From Deltaproteobacteria bacterium (lineage in GTDB: Bacteria; JAEEML01): a stretch of DNA of 14,945 nucleotides. The stretch covers positions 1-14,945 of the forward strand of contig JAEEML010000165.1 in NCBI GenBank assembly GCA_016283195.1, read 5' to 3'. Positions 1 to 6,827 of the stretch are shown here, one piece after another (the stretch's first letter is position 1; the number at the start of each line of letters is the position of its first letter). Both the position numbers and the translations under genes were made by a program. Under the pieces are notes generated by a model. The model was not told where the DNA came from. It made no database searches and was given only the letters and a program-made list of their open reading frames with translations.

Positions 1-249
1 CATACCGATAACCGTGGCAATGCTGAGTTTAACCGCAAACTCTCCGATCAGCGCGCCAATGCCATCATGAAGAAACTGATACAAGACGGCGTTGATCCGG
101 CGAGACTCAGTGCTATCGGGTATGTTAAGACAAAACCGATTAAGTCCAACAACACTGCCGCCGGCCGTGCTGCCAACCGCCGTGTTGAGTTCAAGATTGT
201 GGACGAAGACGGTTCAAATGCTACCCCTCAAGATTTCCCGCTACAATAA
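1..249 (+). CDS. OmpA-family C-terminal (peptidoglycan-binding) domain protein, 5' end missing
   Basis: Only the last 82 codons are inside the window; the frame is open from base 1 and stops with TAA at 247-249. The visible part is the second half of an OmpA/MotB-type domain: it opens with HTDNRGNAEFN, continues with LSDQRANAI, a GVDPARL/GYV segment, and ends with the signature GRAANRRVEF. In this family the domain binds peptidoglycan (diaminopimelate) non-covalently and anchors an outer-membrane or lipoprotein partner to the wall. A short acidic tail (DEDGSN) follows. The N-terminal part, which would tell whether this is a beta-barrel porin, a Pal-like lipoprotein or something else, lies upstream. 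Its last 32 bases overlap the proposed start of the tonB gene, so the two are probably co-transcribed. Confidence 0.9.
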   Translation, partial: HTDNRGNAEFNRKLSDQRANAIMKKLIQDGVDPARLSAIGYVKTKPIKSNNTAAGRAANRRVEFKIVDEDGSNATPQDFPLQ

Positions 250-967
250 GATAATTGCTCTGATATCGGCTCTGGCACTGCATGGCGCAGTGCTGGGGCT
301 CGATATAGAATCTCCGGCGCAGATTGCGCCTAAAGTAACTAAAATTGATTTCTACAAAATACCCAAACCCATCTCTGTAGAGCCTCTTCCGCCGCAAATA
401 GAGCCGGTAATAAAACCCCAAAAAACGCCGCGCAAAAAAGCATTGCGGCCTAAAAAAGCTATTATTATGCCAGACCCGCCGGCAGTACTTGAAAAAACTC
501 AGCTAGAACAGCCGGCTCCAACCCCGCCCGAACAACCGCCGGCTTTGGGACTAAAACCAAGCGCCAATACCGCCAGCGATAATCAAGTAGTGGTAAATGC
601 CGGCATTTCACTAAGCGGTATTGCCGGTGGTGCCGCTAATACCGAAAAAAATGAAACAGCCCATAAAGTACGCACTGTTACCGCCGAAGCACTTAGCAAA
701 TTGCCAAAGCCCAAAGGCCCGTGCAATATTCCCTTTCCCGAAGAGGCTGAGCGGCTTGGTTTGGAAGGCGATGTAATTTTATCGCTCGATATTGATGAAA
801 ACGGAAAGGTATCTCATGTAAAATTATTAAAAGGTATCTCACCACTCTTGGATCAAGCAGCCATTCGTGGTATTGAGAATTGTCGCTTTGTTCCGGCTCA
901 AAGCGGCGGGGAAAAAGTAGCGGTTTTGGGCCTGACATACAGATATTCCTTTGTTCTGGAATTTTAA
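218..967 (+). CDS. tonB: TonB-family energy-transducing protein
   Basis: Predicted 249-residue protein with TonB architecture. A single N-terminal membrane segment spans about residues 11-28 and contains HGAV, matching the membrane histidine region of E. coli TonB (HGAVV). A Pro/Lys-rich periplasm-spanning stretch covers about 46-115 (many PP, KP and EP pairs, with a basic PRKKALRPKK run), followed by a Gly/Ala/Asn linker. The TonB C-terminal domain (about 168-249) has EGDVILSLDIDENGKV, the VKLLKG strand and FVPA. It would couple the proton-motive force (ExbB/ExbD, not seen here) to outer-membrane transporters. C169 and C222 could form a disulfide, which is inference. I chose the ATG at 218 because it sits just before the membrane segment; the frame is open upstream to 92 but that part looks like out-of-frame OmpA sequence. 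No strong Shine-Dalgarno is seen, which fits translational coupling to the overlapping upstream gene. Confidence 0.88.
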   Translation: MLPLKISRYNKIIALISALALHGAVLGLDIESPAQIAPKVTKIDFYKIPKPISVEPLPPQIEPVIKPQKTPRKKALRPKKAIIMPDPPAVLEKTQLEQPAPTPPEQPPALGLKPSANTASDNQVVVNAGISLSGIAGGAANTEKNETAHKVRTVTAEALSKLPKPKGPCNIPFPEEAERLGLEGDVILSLDIDENGKVSHVKLLKGISPLLDQAAIRGIENCRFVPAQSGGEKVAVLGLTYRYSFVLEF

Positions 968-987
968 ACCGAAAGACAGGAGTTTAT

Positions 988-2283
988 ATGCGCTTTCCCG
1001 GTAACAGAATACCACAACACTATTTTCCGGTAGAAGAACGACCGAAACGTTTGCGCAATATCAGCGACCAGGAGGCACCCGGCGGGAGCACTTATGTAGT
1101 TGGCCTTGATCAGCTGATAGTAGATTTGGAAGTTATTTGCGGCCGCGATTTGCTCGATAGATTTCAAATTCCTCATGGTGAATCGGTGGTGCTCTCGGAT
1201 GATCGTTTTGACACTTTAAAAGAATATATTACCGCCAATCAGCAAATTCACACGGTAACAGCCGGCGGTGCGGTGGGAAACACCTTAAATAATTACACTT
1301 TTTTATCCGGCGAGCGGGCTTACCTTTTGGGAGCGATTGATGATGTGATTCACACCGGCAGCTTTGCCTTTCGCTATATCAACGACACTCCACGGGCAGT
1401 AGCTCTCGATCACTGCGTGCCGCGCCATGGGCACATTGCCACAGCAATTACCTTTGTCACTCCGGACGGCGAGCGCAGTTTTGCCGTAAATATGGGCATT
1501 GCCAACAGCTTTCCGCCGGAAGCTATCCCAGCCGGTTTGGTAGAACATTCGGCCGGTGTACTGCTCACCGCTTTTTGCCTGCGTGACCCCGAAGCCCCCA
1601 TCTACGAGGCGGCAATCAGCCTGATGAAGCTAGCCAAAGCCGCTCAAGTGCCGGTTATTTTTAGCCTGGGCACTTCCAGCTTAGTGCGCGAGAAGCAAGC
1701 CTACTTTAGAGATATTTTGCAGCGCTATGTCACCTGCGCAGCCATGAATAATGAAGAAGCTCTGGCTCTTACCAACCATAGCGATACACTCTTAGCCTGC
1801 AACGACATTCTGGACCTGGTGGATATCGTGGTAATTACCGAAGGCGCCAAGGGGCTCACTATGGCCGGCTTTACCGATGACAAATTTAAGCGCCCCACCG
1901 ATGCCGCTATTCGCAGCAAGGGTATTGAAAATTATAATGCCTGGGAATACAGCCGCCTGATGCGTAAGCGCGTTTGCGAAAAGCCTATTAAGATTTTTTC
2001 TCATATTCACCCATACCTGGGCGGTCCGCAAAAGGTGGTGAATACCAATGGCGCCGGTGATGCGGCAATAGCCGCCATTTTGCATGATATTGCCGCTAAT
2101 AAATACCATAGAAACCGTTTGCCCGATTCGGAAAAACATAAAGGCGATTTTTTAACTTATTCATCACTGGCGCGCAATGCTCAATATGCCAATCGGGTAG
2201 CTTACCAGGTGCTTTTATCGGCCTCACCGCGCCTGGATGGCCAATTGCCCGATGATACTCCATTGCAAAAGGAAGAAACATGA
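988..2283 (+). CDS. gsk: Inosine-guanosine kinase, PfkB family
   Basis: 431 residues, close in length and sequence throughout to E. coli Gsk as I recall it (it starts MRFPGNR..HYFPV versus MKFPGKR..HYFPV). It phosphorylates guanosine and inosine to GMP and IMP with ATP, a cytoplasmic purine-salvage step. Visible family features are the substrate-side glycine motif TAGGAVGNTLNNY (about 91-103), AMNNEEALALT (about 252-262), the MAGFTDDKFKR segment, SHIHPYLGGP (338-347) and the PfkB signature NTNGAGDAA (352-360), whose D358 is the expected catalytic base. YSSLARNAQYANRVAYQVL near the C-terminus is also Gsk-like. The ATG at 988 has an AGGAG at 978-982 with 5-base spacing; upstream in-frame codons are tonB sequence in another frame. 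The gene ends in an ATGA overlap with tgt, suggesting coupled translation. Confidence 0.92.
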   Translation: MRFPGNRIPQHYFPVEERPKRLRNISDQEAPGGSTYVVGLDQLIVDLEVICGRDLLDRFQIPHGESVVLSDDRFDTLKEYITANQQIHTVTAGGAVGNTLNNYTFLSGERAYLLGAIDDVIHTGSFAFRYINDTPRAVALDHCVPRHGHIATAITFVTPDGERSFAVNMGIANSFPPEAIPAGLVEHSAGVLLTAFCLRDPEAPIYEAAISLMKLAKAAQVPVIFSLGTSSLVREKQAYFRDILQRYVTCAAMNNEEALALTNHSDTLLACNDILDLVDIVVITEGAKGLTMAGFTDDKFKRPTDAAIRSKGIENYNAWEYSRLMRKRVCEKPIKIFSHIHPYLGGPQKVVNTNGAGDAAIAAILHDIAANKYHRNRLPDSEKHKGDFLTYSSLARNAQYANRVAYQVLLSASPRLDGQLPDDTPLQKEET

Positions 2284-3419
2284 CACTTGAATTTACCGTA
2301 AACGCCCGGGAATCACATTTTAAAGCCCGGGCGGGCACCTTAAAATTGCCGCATGCTACCGTGGAAACACCATGCTTTATGCCTGTTGGCACAGTAGCTT
2401 CGGTTAAATCACTGGCCGGTGACGATTTGGAATCACTGGGCTTTAACCTGATGCTCTCCAATACATATCACCTTATGCTACGCCCCGGTGTCAAAACTAT
2501 TGAAGAATGCGGCGGCTTGCACAACTTTATGGGCTGGCCGCACGCTATTTTGACCGACAGCGGCGGTTTTCAAGTATTCAGCCTGGCCAAAATTCGCAAA
2601 CTCACCGAACAAGGTGTCACCTTCCGCAGCCACATCAATGGCGCCCTTAACTTTTTGGGCCCGGAAGAGGCGGTATATCTCGAAGAGACTTATGGCGTGG
2701 ACATCGCCATGATGCTCGATATTTGCCCGCCGGGAGATGCCCCCAAGCGCGATGTGGTAAAAGCCATGGATCTCACTACACGCTGGGCCAAGCGCTGTAT
2801 AGCCGCGCGCAAGCACCCGGACAAAACCAACTTTTTCGGCATTGTGCAAGGCGGCATTCACAATGACCTAAGAGCTAAACACGCCGAGGAAATATGCGCC
2901 CTGCCCTTTGATGGCTTTGCTATCGGCGGGGTGGCTGTGGGCGAAGATCCGGTGGAAATTGCCAAAACAGTGAACTATACCGCCCCGCTTTTGCCGGAAG
3001 ACAAGCCGCGCTATCTCATGGGCGTTGGCACACCTAAAGATATTGCTCTGGCTGTAGCCGCCGGAGTGGATATGTTTGATTGCGTCATGCCCACAAGAAA
3101 TGCCCGCAACGGCTATCTTTTTGTGCCCGGCGGCCATATCTCTATCAAGCGCCAGGAATACACCACCGATATGCGCCCACTGGATGAGACTTGCAATTGT
3201 CTCTGTTGTCGCCGCTTTAGCCGGGCTTACCTGCGCCACCTTTTTGTAGCCAAAGAGCTGCTTTACTACCGCCTGGCTTCGCTGCATAATCTGGCTTTTT
3301 ACAAGCGGCATCTGGCTCAGCTCAGGCAGGCTATTATTGAAGATCGGCTGGCTGAGGTTATTGCTCCCTACCTAAAAGAACAGGAAATTCTGGAAGAAGA
3401 ACAAAGGAGTAAAAAATGA
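2280..3419 (+). CDS. tgt: Queuine tRNA-ribosyltransferase (tRNA-guanine transglycosylase)
   Basis: 379 residues, the usual length of bacterial Tgt. The enzyme replaces guanine-34 in the anticodon of Tyr, His, Asn and Asp tRNAs with preQ1 (or queuine), the tRNA step of queuosine synthesis. Hallmarks are visible: TDSGGFQVFSL with D93, the glycine loop GIVQGG (187-192) and AIGGVAVGE (214-222), the nucleophile D267 in FDCVMPTRNARNG, and a zinc site C305-x-C307-x2-C310 with H336, at the same spacing as the Zymomonas mobilis enzyme. The start ATG overlaps the gsk stop (ATGA), with AAGGA at 2269-2273. The stop again overlaps the next gene by ATGA. No other queuosine-pathway gene (queA, queCDEF) is in the window. 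Confidence 0.97.
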   Translation: MTLEFTVNARESHFKARAGTLKLPHATVETPCFMPVGTVASVKSLAGDDLESLGFNLMLSNTYHLMLRPGVKTIEECGGLHNFMGWPHAILTDSGGFQVFSLAKIRKLTEQGVTFRSHINGALNFLGPEEAVYLEETYGVDIAMMLDICPPGDAPKRDVVKAMDLTTRWAKRCIAARKHPDKTNFFGIVQGGIHNDLRAKHAEEICALPFDGFAIGGVAVGEDPVEIAKTVNYTAPLLPEDKPRYLMGVGTPKDIALAVAAGVDMFDCVMPTRNARNGYLFVPGGHISIKRQEYTTDMRPLDETCNCLCCRRFSRAYLRHLFVAKELLYYRLASLHNLAFYKRHLAQLRQAIIEDRLAEVIAPYLKEQEILEEEQRSKK

Positions 3420-4741
3420 ATATGCGCACCAGTGACTACAAAGCTCTCTTATCTCTAGCTCTAATCATCGGTTTAATGGCCGGTTGCCGGGATGAGCCAA
3501 AATCTCCCAAAGAGCCTTTAAAAGTCACCGGTGATGATACTAAAAAACCTGGCGATGCCAGGAGCGATATTGATGCCCAAAGCGACACAGATGCGAAAAG
3601 CGATAGCGATACTCGAACAGATATCATAAATCCTCCTCCTGGCCCGGGCAACGAGTGCACCTTGGATGAGGAGCCACCTGTTGATACAACCGGCGCTATC
3701 TGTAAAGCTCCGGCCGCTCCGGTGAAAAATCCCGATGGCTACCCTTGTTGCGGCCGCAATGACGACTGCATAAGCGGCTTTTGCCAGGATATCTGGGTGT
3801 GCGGAAAAAATGGCGAATATGAGGAAAATGTTACTGATTTAGAGCTCCATGCCCCCTGTTTATACGATGCTCAATGCGCCAGCGGCCGCTGTTGGTACGG
3901 CCGCGAAGTATATCGTTGTGCCACTACCTGCCAGCCCGGTGATAAAGGTGACGGCCAGTATTATTGCGCTTTAAATCCCTATAGTGACAGTACTACAGAC
4001 TATATCTGCCAACCGGACCCAAAAGTTGGCAAAAAGTGCTGCCAGCAGAGCGACTGCCCGGCTGAAAGCCTCTGTTATAGCCAGTATTGCGTAACTTCCT
4101 GCGAATATACCAACTGCCCAAGCGGCAGCAAGTGTTACAAAGATGTGCGTGTAGCCAATAAATCTATGGATATTTGCATAGCCGATGAGCTGATTGGCTC
4201 TTTGCCGGCCGGTGCGCAGTGTTTTAATGACCTATTTTGCCAGAGTGGCCATTGTTTTAACCAAAAATGCCAAGACTTAAGCCAAGTTAATTGCTCCGGC
4301 CCAGCAGATTACCCCGATTTAGACCAGCCCGACGGCTATCCGTGCAATTTTGATCAGGATTGCCACAGCGGCAAATGCAGCATAGAGAATAATGATTTTG
4401 TCTGCACTTCCGGCGATAGTTATCAAGGGGCAACCAATCTGCCCAATAATGTTCCCTGCCTAATGAATGAAGAGTGCGCCAGCGGGTACTGCTGGTATAA
4501 CGGCGGCAAAATGGCGGCCGATGGCATTTTCGATGCCTCTCTTTGTGCTCAGCCCTGTATGCCGGGTGTCGCCAAAAGTGATGGCAATTTTGCGTGCCAA
4601 CAAGATTATTTTGGCAAATATCTCTGTTTGCCGGTGCGCACCAATAACGGCGGCAAAGGTACACCTTGTCTTTTCACCGAATTTGACTGCCAGGAAGGGC
4701 TCGTTTGCGACCGGGTAGAGAAAGTTTGCAAAGGGATGTAA
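3416..4741 (+). CDS. Cysteine-rich (Dickkopf-like) surface lipoprotein
   Basis: 441 residues. The signal peptide ends in a lipobox (GLMAGC), so C24 should be lipidated. An acidic linker of SD/DA/DT pairs runs from about 40 to 70, then the rest is cysteine-rich. Six or so modules follow a C-x4-[D/E]C-x-SG-x-C type pattern (for example CGRNDDCISGFC, CLYDAQCASGRC, CNFDQDCHSGKC, CLMNEECASGYC), which I associate with Dickkopf-like cysteine-rich domains of myxobacterial surface proteins. Two larger units, about residues 106-200 and 305-406, share the same order of modules and look like an internal duplication. The protein is probably disulfide-bonded and exposed outside the inner membrane; ligand and function are unknown. 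The start ATG overlaps the tgt stop (ATGA) and has AGGAG at 3405-3409; M3 at 3422 is an alternative. It lies in the same operon-like run as tonB and tgt. Confidence 0.85.
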   Translation: MNMRTSDYKALLSLALIIGLMAGCRDEPKSPKEPLKVTGDDTKKPGDARSDIDAQSDTDAKSDSDTRTDIINPPPGPGNECTLDEEPPVDTTGAICKAPAAPVKNPDGYPCCGRNDDCISGFCQDIWVCGKNGEYEENVTDLELHAPCLYDAQCASGRCWYGREVYRCATTCQPGDKGDGQYYCALNPYSDSTTDYICQPDPKVGKKCCQQSDCPAESLCYSQYCVTSCEYTNCPSGSKCYKDVRVANKSMDICIADELIGSLPAGAQCFNDLFCQSGHCFNQKCQDLSQVNCSGPADYPDLDQPDGYPCNFDQDCHSGKCSIENNDFVCTSGDSYQGATNLPNNVPCLMNEECASGYCWYNGGKMAADGIFDASLCAQPCMPGVAKSDGNFACQQDYFGKYLCLPVRTNNGGKGTPCLFTEFDCQEGLVCDRVEKVCKGM

Positions 4742-4743
4742 CC

Positions 4744-5844
4744 ATGAAAAAAGGCCTGTTTCCGCAAATAATTTTAGCTGCTTTGATTATTTTTAGCACT
4801 TCGCCGCTGCTTGCCGATGATGCCCCGCTGACCAAACAGGAAACAACTAAAATTTGGCAAAAATTCAATAATGACCGAAAGGTACGCAAAATTTTGCCCT
4901 GCCGCCAGGATGATGACCTTGACGCTCTGGCCGCTAAAGAGCTCACTGCCATGCTGGAAAAGCCGGAGCTGGCGCAAACCATGAAAACGCGCCTCAAAAA
5001 TGAGCCCAAGCTTAAAGAGGGCTTTACCACCCTGCTCTTTGCCGTCAAAAACGAAAAAGAGCTCATGGCCAAGCTGGTAAAACAAAAAAATTATGAGCGT
5101 TTTTTGGCCGCCGATATAGCTGCTCTGGGCATTGCCGGCATTAAGTTGGATGCCGAGCCGCCATTTTGGCAAATTTTAATTATTGGCGGCAAAGAGGTGC
5201 CACTTGACCCCTGCAATGGCCAGCCAGGCCTTAGCGAAGCGCAGGTAGCCGGGACCAAGCGCAGCATAGAATCACGCATAACCGCTTGTTATAATAAGGC
5301 TATTGAAACAGGAGACCCTAATATATCCGGCAAAATAACCTATAGCCTGGAAGTAGCCCCCACCGGCGCCATCGCCGTTAAAAACCTCATCTTTGCCAGC
5401 GAAGATTTAAAAGCCGAAGTGCTTCCCTGCATCGAAGGCCTTATGAAAGGCCTGAAATTTCCCAAGCCATGTGGCAATAAACCAGTAAAAATACTAAGTT
5501 TTGGCTGGGATTTTACCCCGCCTCACGGCACCTCCAAACGCCTTGGCCGCCTAAGCAATGCGCTTATCACCAGTGCCATTCAGCGCAAGCGCCCACAAAT
5601 GCAGCGCTGCTATGAAAAAGAATTGAAACGCAATAAAAAGCTGCAAGGTAAAATTGTTTTGCATTTTGCTCTGGAACCAAGCGGAAAAATTAAAGAACTC
5701 TCCTTAAAAGAAGATAGTATTAAAAGCCCTGCCGTCACCACTTGCGTTTTGCAAGAAGCGGGAAAAGTGCTCTTCCAGGCTCCAAAATATAACGGCGAAG
5801 TGGAATTTGACTTTCCGCTCGAATTTACCTCCGATGCCAAATAA
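4744..5844 (+). CDS. Periplasmic protein with two AgmX/PglI C-terminal domains and a possible CAP-like N-terminal region
   Basis: 366 residues with a Sec signal peptide (about 1-24, cleavage likely after SPLLA). Two tandem copies of the AgmX/PglI C-terminal domain are visible, about 174-257 and 275-361. Each has an amphipathic helix ending in CY (182-183, 289-290), a SGK or QGK strand start, a G-centred turn and a second conserved cysteine (C229, C334). The cysteine pair probably forms a disulfide. The family occurs at the ends of myxobacterial gliding and envelope proteins, and its fold is TonB-C-like. Residues about 38-148 (FNNDRKVRKILP, then LAAKELTAM, a Lys-rich helix region and DIAALGIAG..PPFWQIL) resemble the layout of a CAP/SCP domain without its usual histidines; this is tentative. 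The ATG at 4744 follows AAGGGA at 4731-4736 and lies 2 bases after the previous stop. The longer frame from 4705 is the tail of the previous gene. Confidence 0.78.
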   Translation: MKKGLFPQIILAALIIFSTSPLLADDAPLTKQETTKIWQKFNNDRKVRKILPCRQDDDLDALAAKELTAMLEKPELAQTMKTRLKNEPKLKEGFTTLLFAVKNEKELMAKLVKQKNYERFLAADIAALGIAGIKLDAEPPFWQILIIGGKEVPLDPCNGQPGLSEAQVAGTKRSIESRITACYNKAIETGDPNISGKITYSLEVAPTGAIAVKNLIFASEDLKAEVLPCIEGLMKGLKFPKPCGNKPVKILSFGWDFTPPHGTSKRLGRLSNALITSAIQRKRPQMQRCYEKELKRNKKLQGKIVLHFALEPSGKIKELSLKEDSIKSPAVTTCVLQEAGKVLFQAPKYNGEVEFDFPLEFTSDAK

Positions 5845-5853
5845 GGTCTTGTT

Positions 5854-6252
5854 ATGATTAAAACTAAAGGATTCTTAGTCCTTTTGGTCTTTTCTTGGCT
5901 GGCATTTTCGGCATCATGCCAGCGCCCAAAGGCTTTTTTTGCCCCCACCGGTCCGATTATGCATCCTGTTGATAAAAAGAGCCCGGTTGCTGTTTATTGT
6001 ACAATGCCCTACCCGCCTTTTGTCGAACTCGGCATTTTAACTATGCGGATAAAAGACGGTAAATACCCGGATATCGGTGTTTATGTGCGCCGCTTGGGCG
6101 CCAATGGCATAGTTTATGATATTATACCGCCGGAAGATGATGTGCATAAAATGCTTTTAATCGACCGCAACTGGCCTCATTGGTATAATGATGTTAACTC
6201 CGGAAATGCCACCGTTTTACAAGATGATATCCTGCATTGTGCAGCCAAGTAA
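5854..6252 (+). CDS. Small putative lipoprotein, uncharacterised
   Basis: 132 residues. A hydrophobic N-terminus (about 5-21) ends in FSASC, an acceptable though not ideal lipobox, so C22 may be lipidated. The mature part has a run VELGILTMRIKDGKY and then VYVRRLGANGIVYDIIPP. That order (LG-I, short strand, G, helix, LGAngI) recalls small envelope lipoproteins of the RcsF/YbjQ/DUF4156 kind, but the similarity is only a pattern and I cannot name a family. Two cysteines remain (in VYCTMP and at the extreme end, LHCAAK) and could pair. It starts 9 bases after the preceding gene with a modest AAGG at 5843-5846 and appears to be the last gene of the plus-strand operon. Its final 59 bases overlap the 3' end of the minus-strand signal-peptidase-like gene. 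Confidence 0.65.
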   Translation: MIKTKGFLVLLVFSWLAFSASCQRPKAFFAPTGPIMHPVDKKSPVAVYCTMPYPPFVELGILTMRIKDGKYPDIGVYVRRLGANGIVYDIIPPEDDVHKMLLIDRNWPHWYNDVNSGNATVLQDDILHCAAK

Positions 6253-6652
6253 GCAGTTTACGGCCGGATTTAAGCGTGGAAAGCGGCCCTAAAAAAAGCA
6301 CTTCACCATATTTTAAAAGCTCATAACGTTTTTTTTCCAAAGCAATGCGTTTGCTGTGGCGGGTGGCAAGAACAACCGCCCCCAAAACGGCGGCTATAGG
6401 CACCGGGCGGTCAAAAGCAATACAAGCATCTCCTTTAAAAATGAGGTGTTGGCCGCGCACCCGGTGGAGGCGGTGGCAAATTGTCTCGCCGTTTTCGTTT
6501 TTATATACATAGAGCTCACCGGGGCGAAAATGGCCCACCGGCCGCACAATAAGTAAATCGCCGCTTTTAAAGAGCGGCCACATAGAGGAGCCTTTAACAA
6601 TAAAGGATATTGTTTTTATATTGCCGGAAGAGCGCTTTTTTCCACTTTCCAT
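6194..6652 (-). CDS. S26-family (signal peptidase I-like) small peptidase
   Basis: 152 residues. The N-terminal half is typical of S24/S26 peptidases: VKGSSMWPLFKSGDLLIV (19-36) with the likely nucleophile S23 just before Met, then PGELYVYKNENGETICHRLHRV (44-65) and IFKGDA (71-76). The general base in bacterial LepB is a lysine; here the matching position appears to be H60 in CHRL, as in archaeal, eukaryotic ER and SipW-type signal peptidases. No N-terminal membrane helix is visible, so it may act in the cytoplasm or be peripheral, unlike LepB. The C-terminal 60 residues are basic and not recognised. Substrate is unknown; small proteins of this kind often accompany peptide maturation genes but none is seen here. 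No clear Shine-Dalgarno precedes the ATG at 6652. The 3' end overlaps the preceding plus-strand gene by 59 bases. Confidence 0.8.
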   Translation of the reverse strand: MESGKKRSSGNIKTISFIVKGSSMWPLFKSGDLLIVRPVGHFRPGELYVYKNENGETICHRLHRVRGQHLIFKGDACIAFDRPVPIAAVLGAVVLATRHSKRIALEKKRYELLKYGEVLFLGPLSTLKSGRKLLTWLHNAGYHLVKRWHFRS

Positions 6653-6712
6653 TACAATATGCCAACCCGACAGCTGTTAAAATGCCAGAACCGTTTGCGC
6701 GGCCCTGGGGCC

Positions 6713-6718
6713 ATTTTA
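6713..6718 (-). promoter_or_regulatory. Possible extended -10 promoter for the S26-like gene
   Basis: Read on the minus strand, this is TAAAAT preceded by TGC, giving TGCTAAAAT, a match to an extended -10 element (TGnTAtAAT). No good -35 box stands 16-18 bases upstream. Transcription would start near 6706 and give a leader of about 50 bases containing a GGCC-rich palindrome (6701-6712). The rest of the 175-base gap 6653-6827 is AT-rich with no convincing terminator for the lipoprotein gene upstream. Confidence 0.28.
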
Positions 6719-6827
6719 GCATAATTTCATAAAAAAGCTTGGCTAATAGTTTTATCTTGAATGGAGGCTAAATTATCTTGATAAATCAGAGAGATATTAT
6801 ACTGACGGGGTTATGTTGACTTGCAGA

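Noticed and set aside
1303-3311. Minus-strand frames opposite gsk and tgt
   Set aside because: Both plus-strand genes match full-length conserved enzymes; the antisense frames are by-products of their codon usage.
6262-6288. GGCCG/CGGCC hairpin near an A/T run as terminator of the plus-strand operon
   Set aside because: It lies inside the coding part of the S26-like gene, has a 5-bp stem and a 17-base loop, and is followed by A rather than T on the plus strand.
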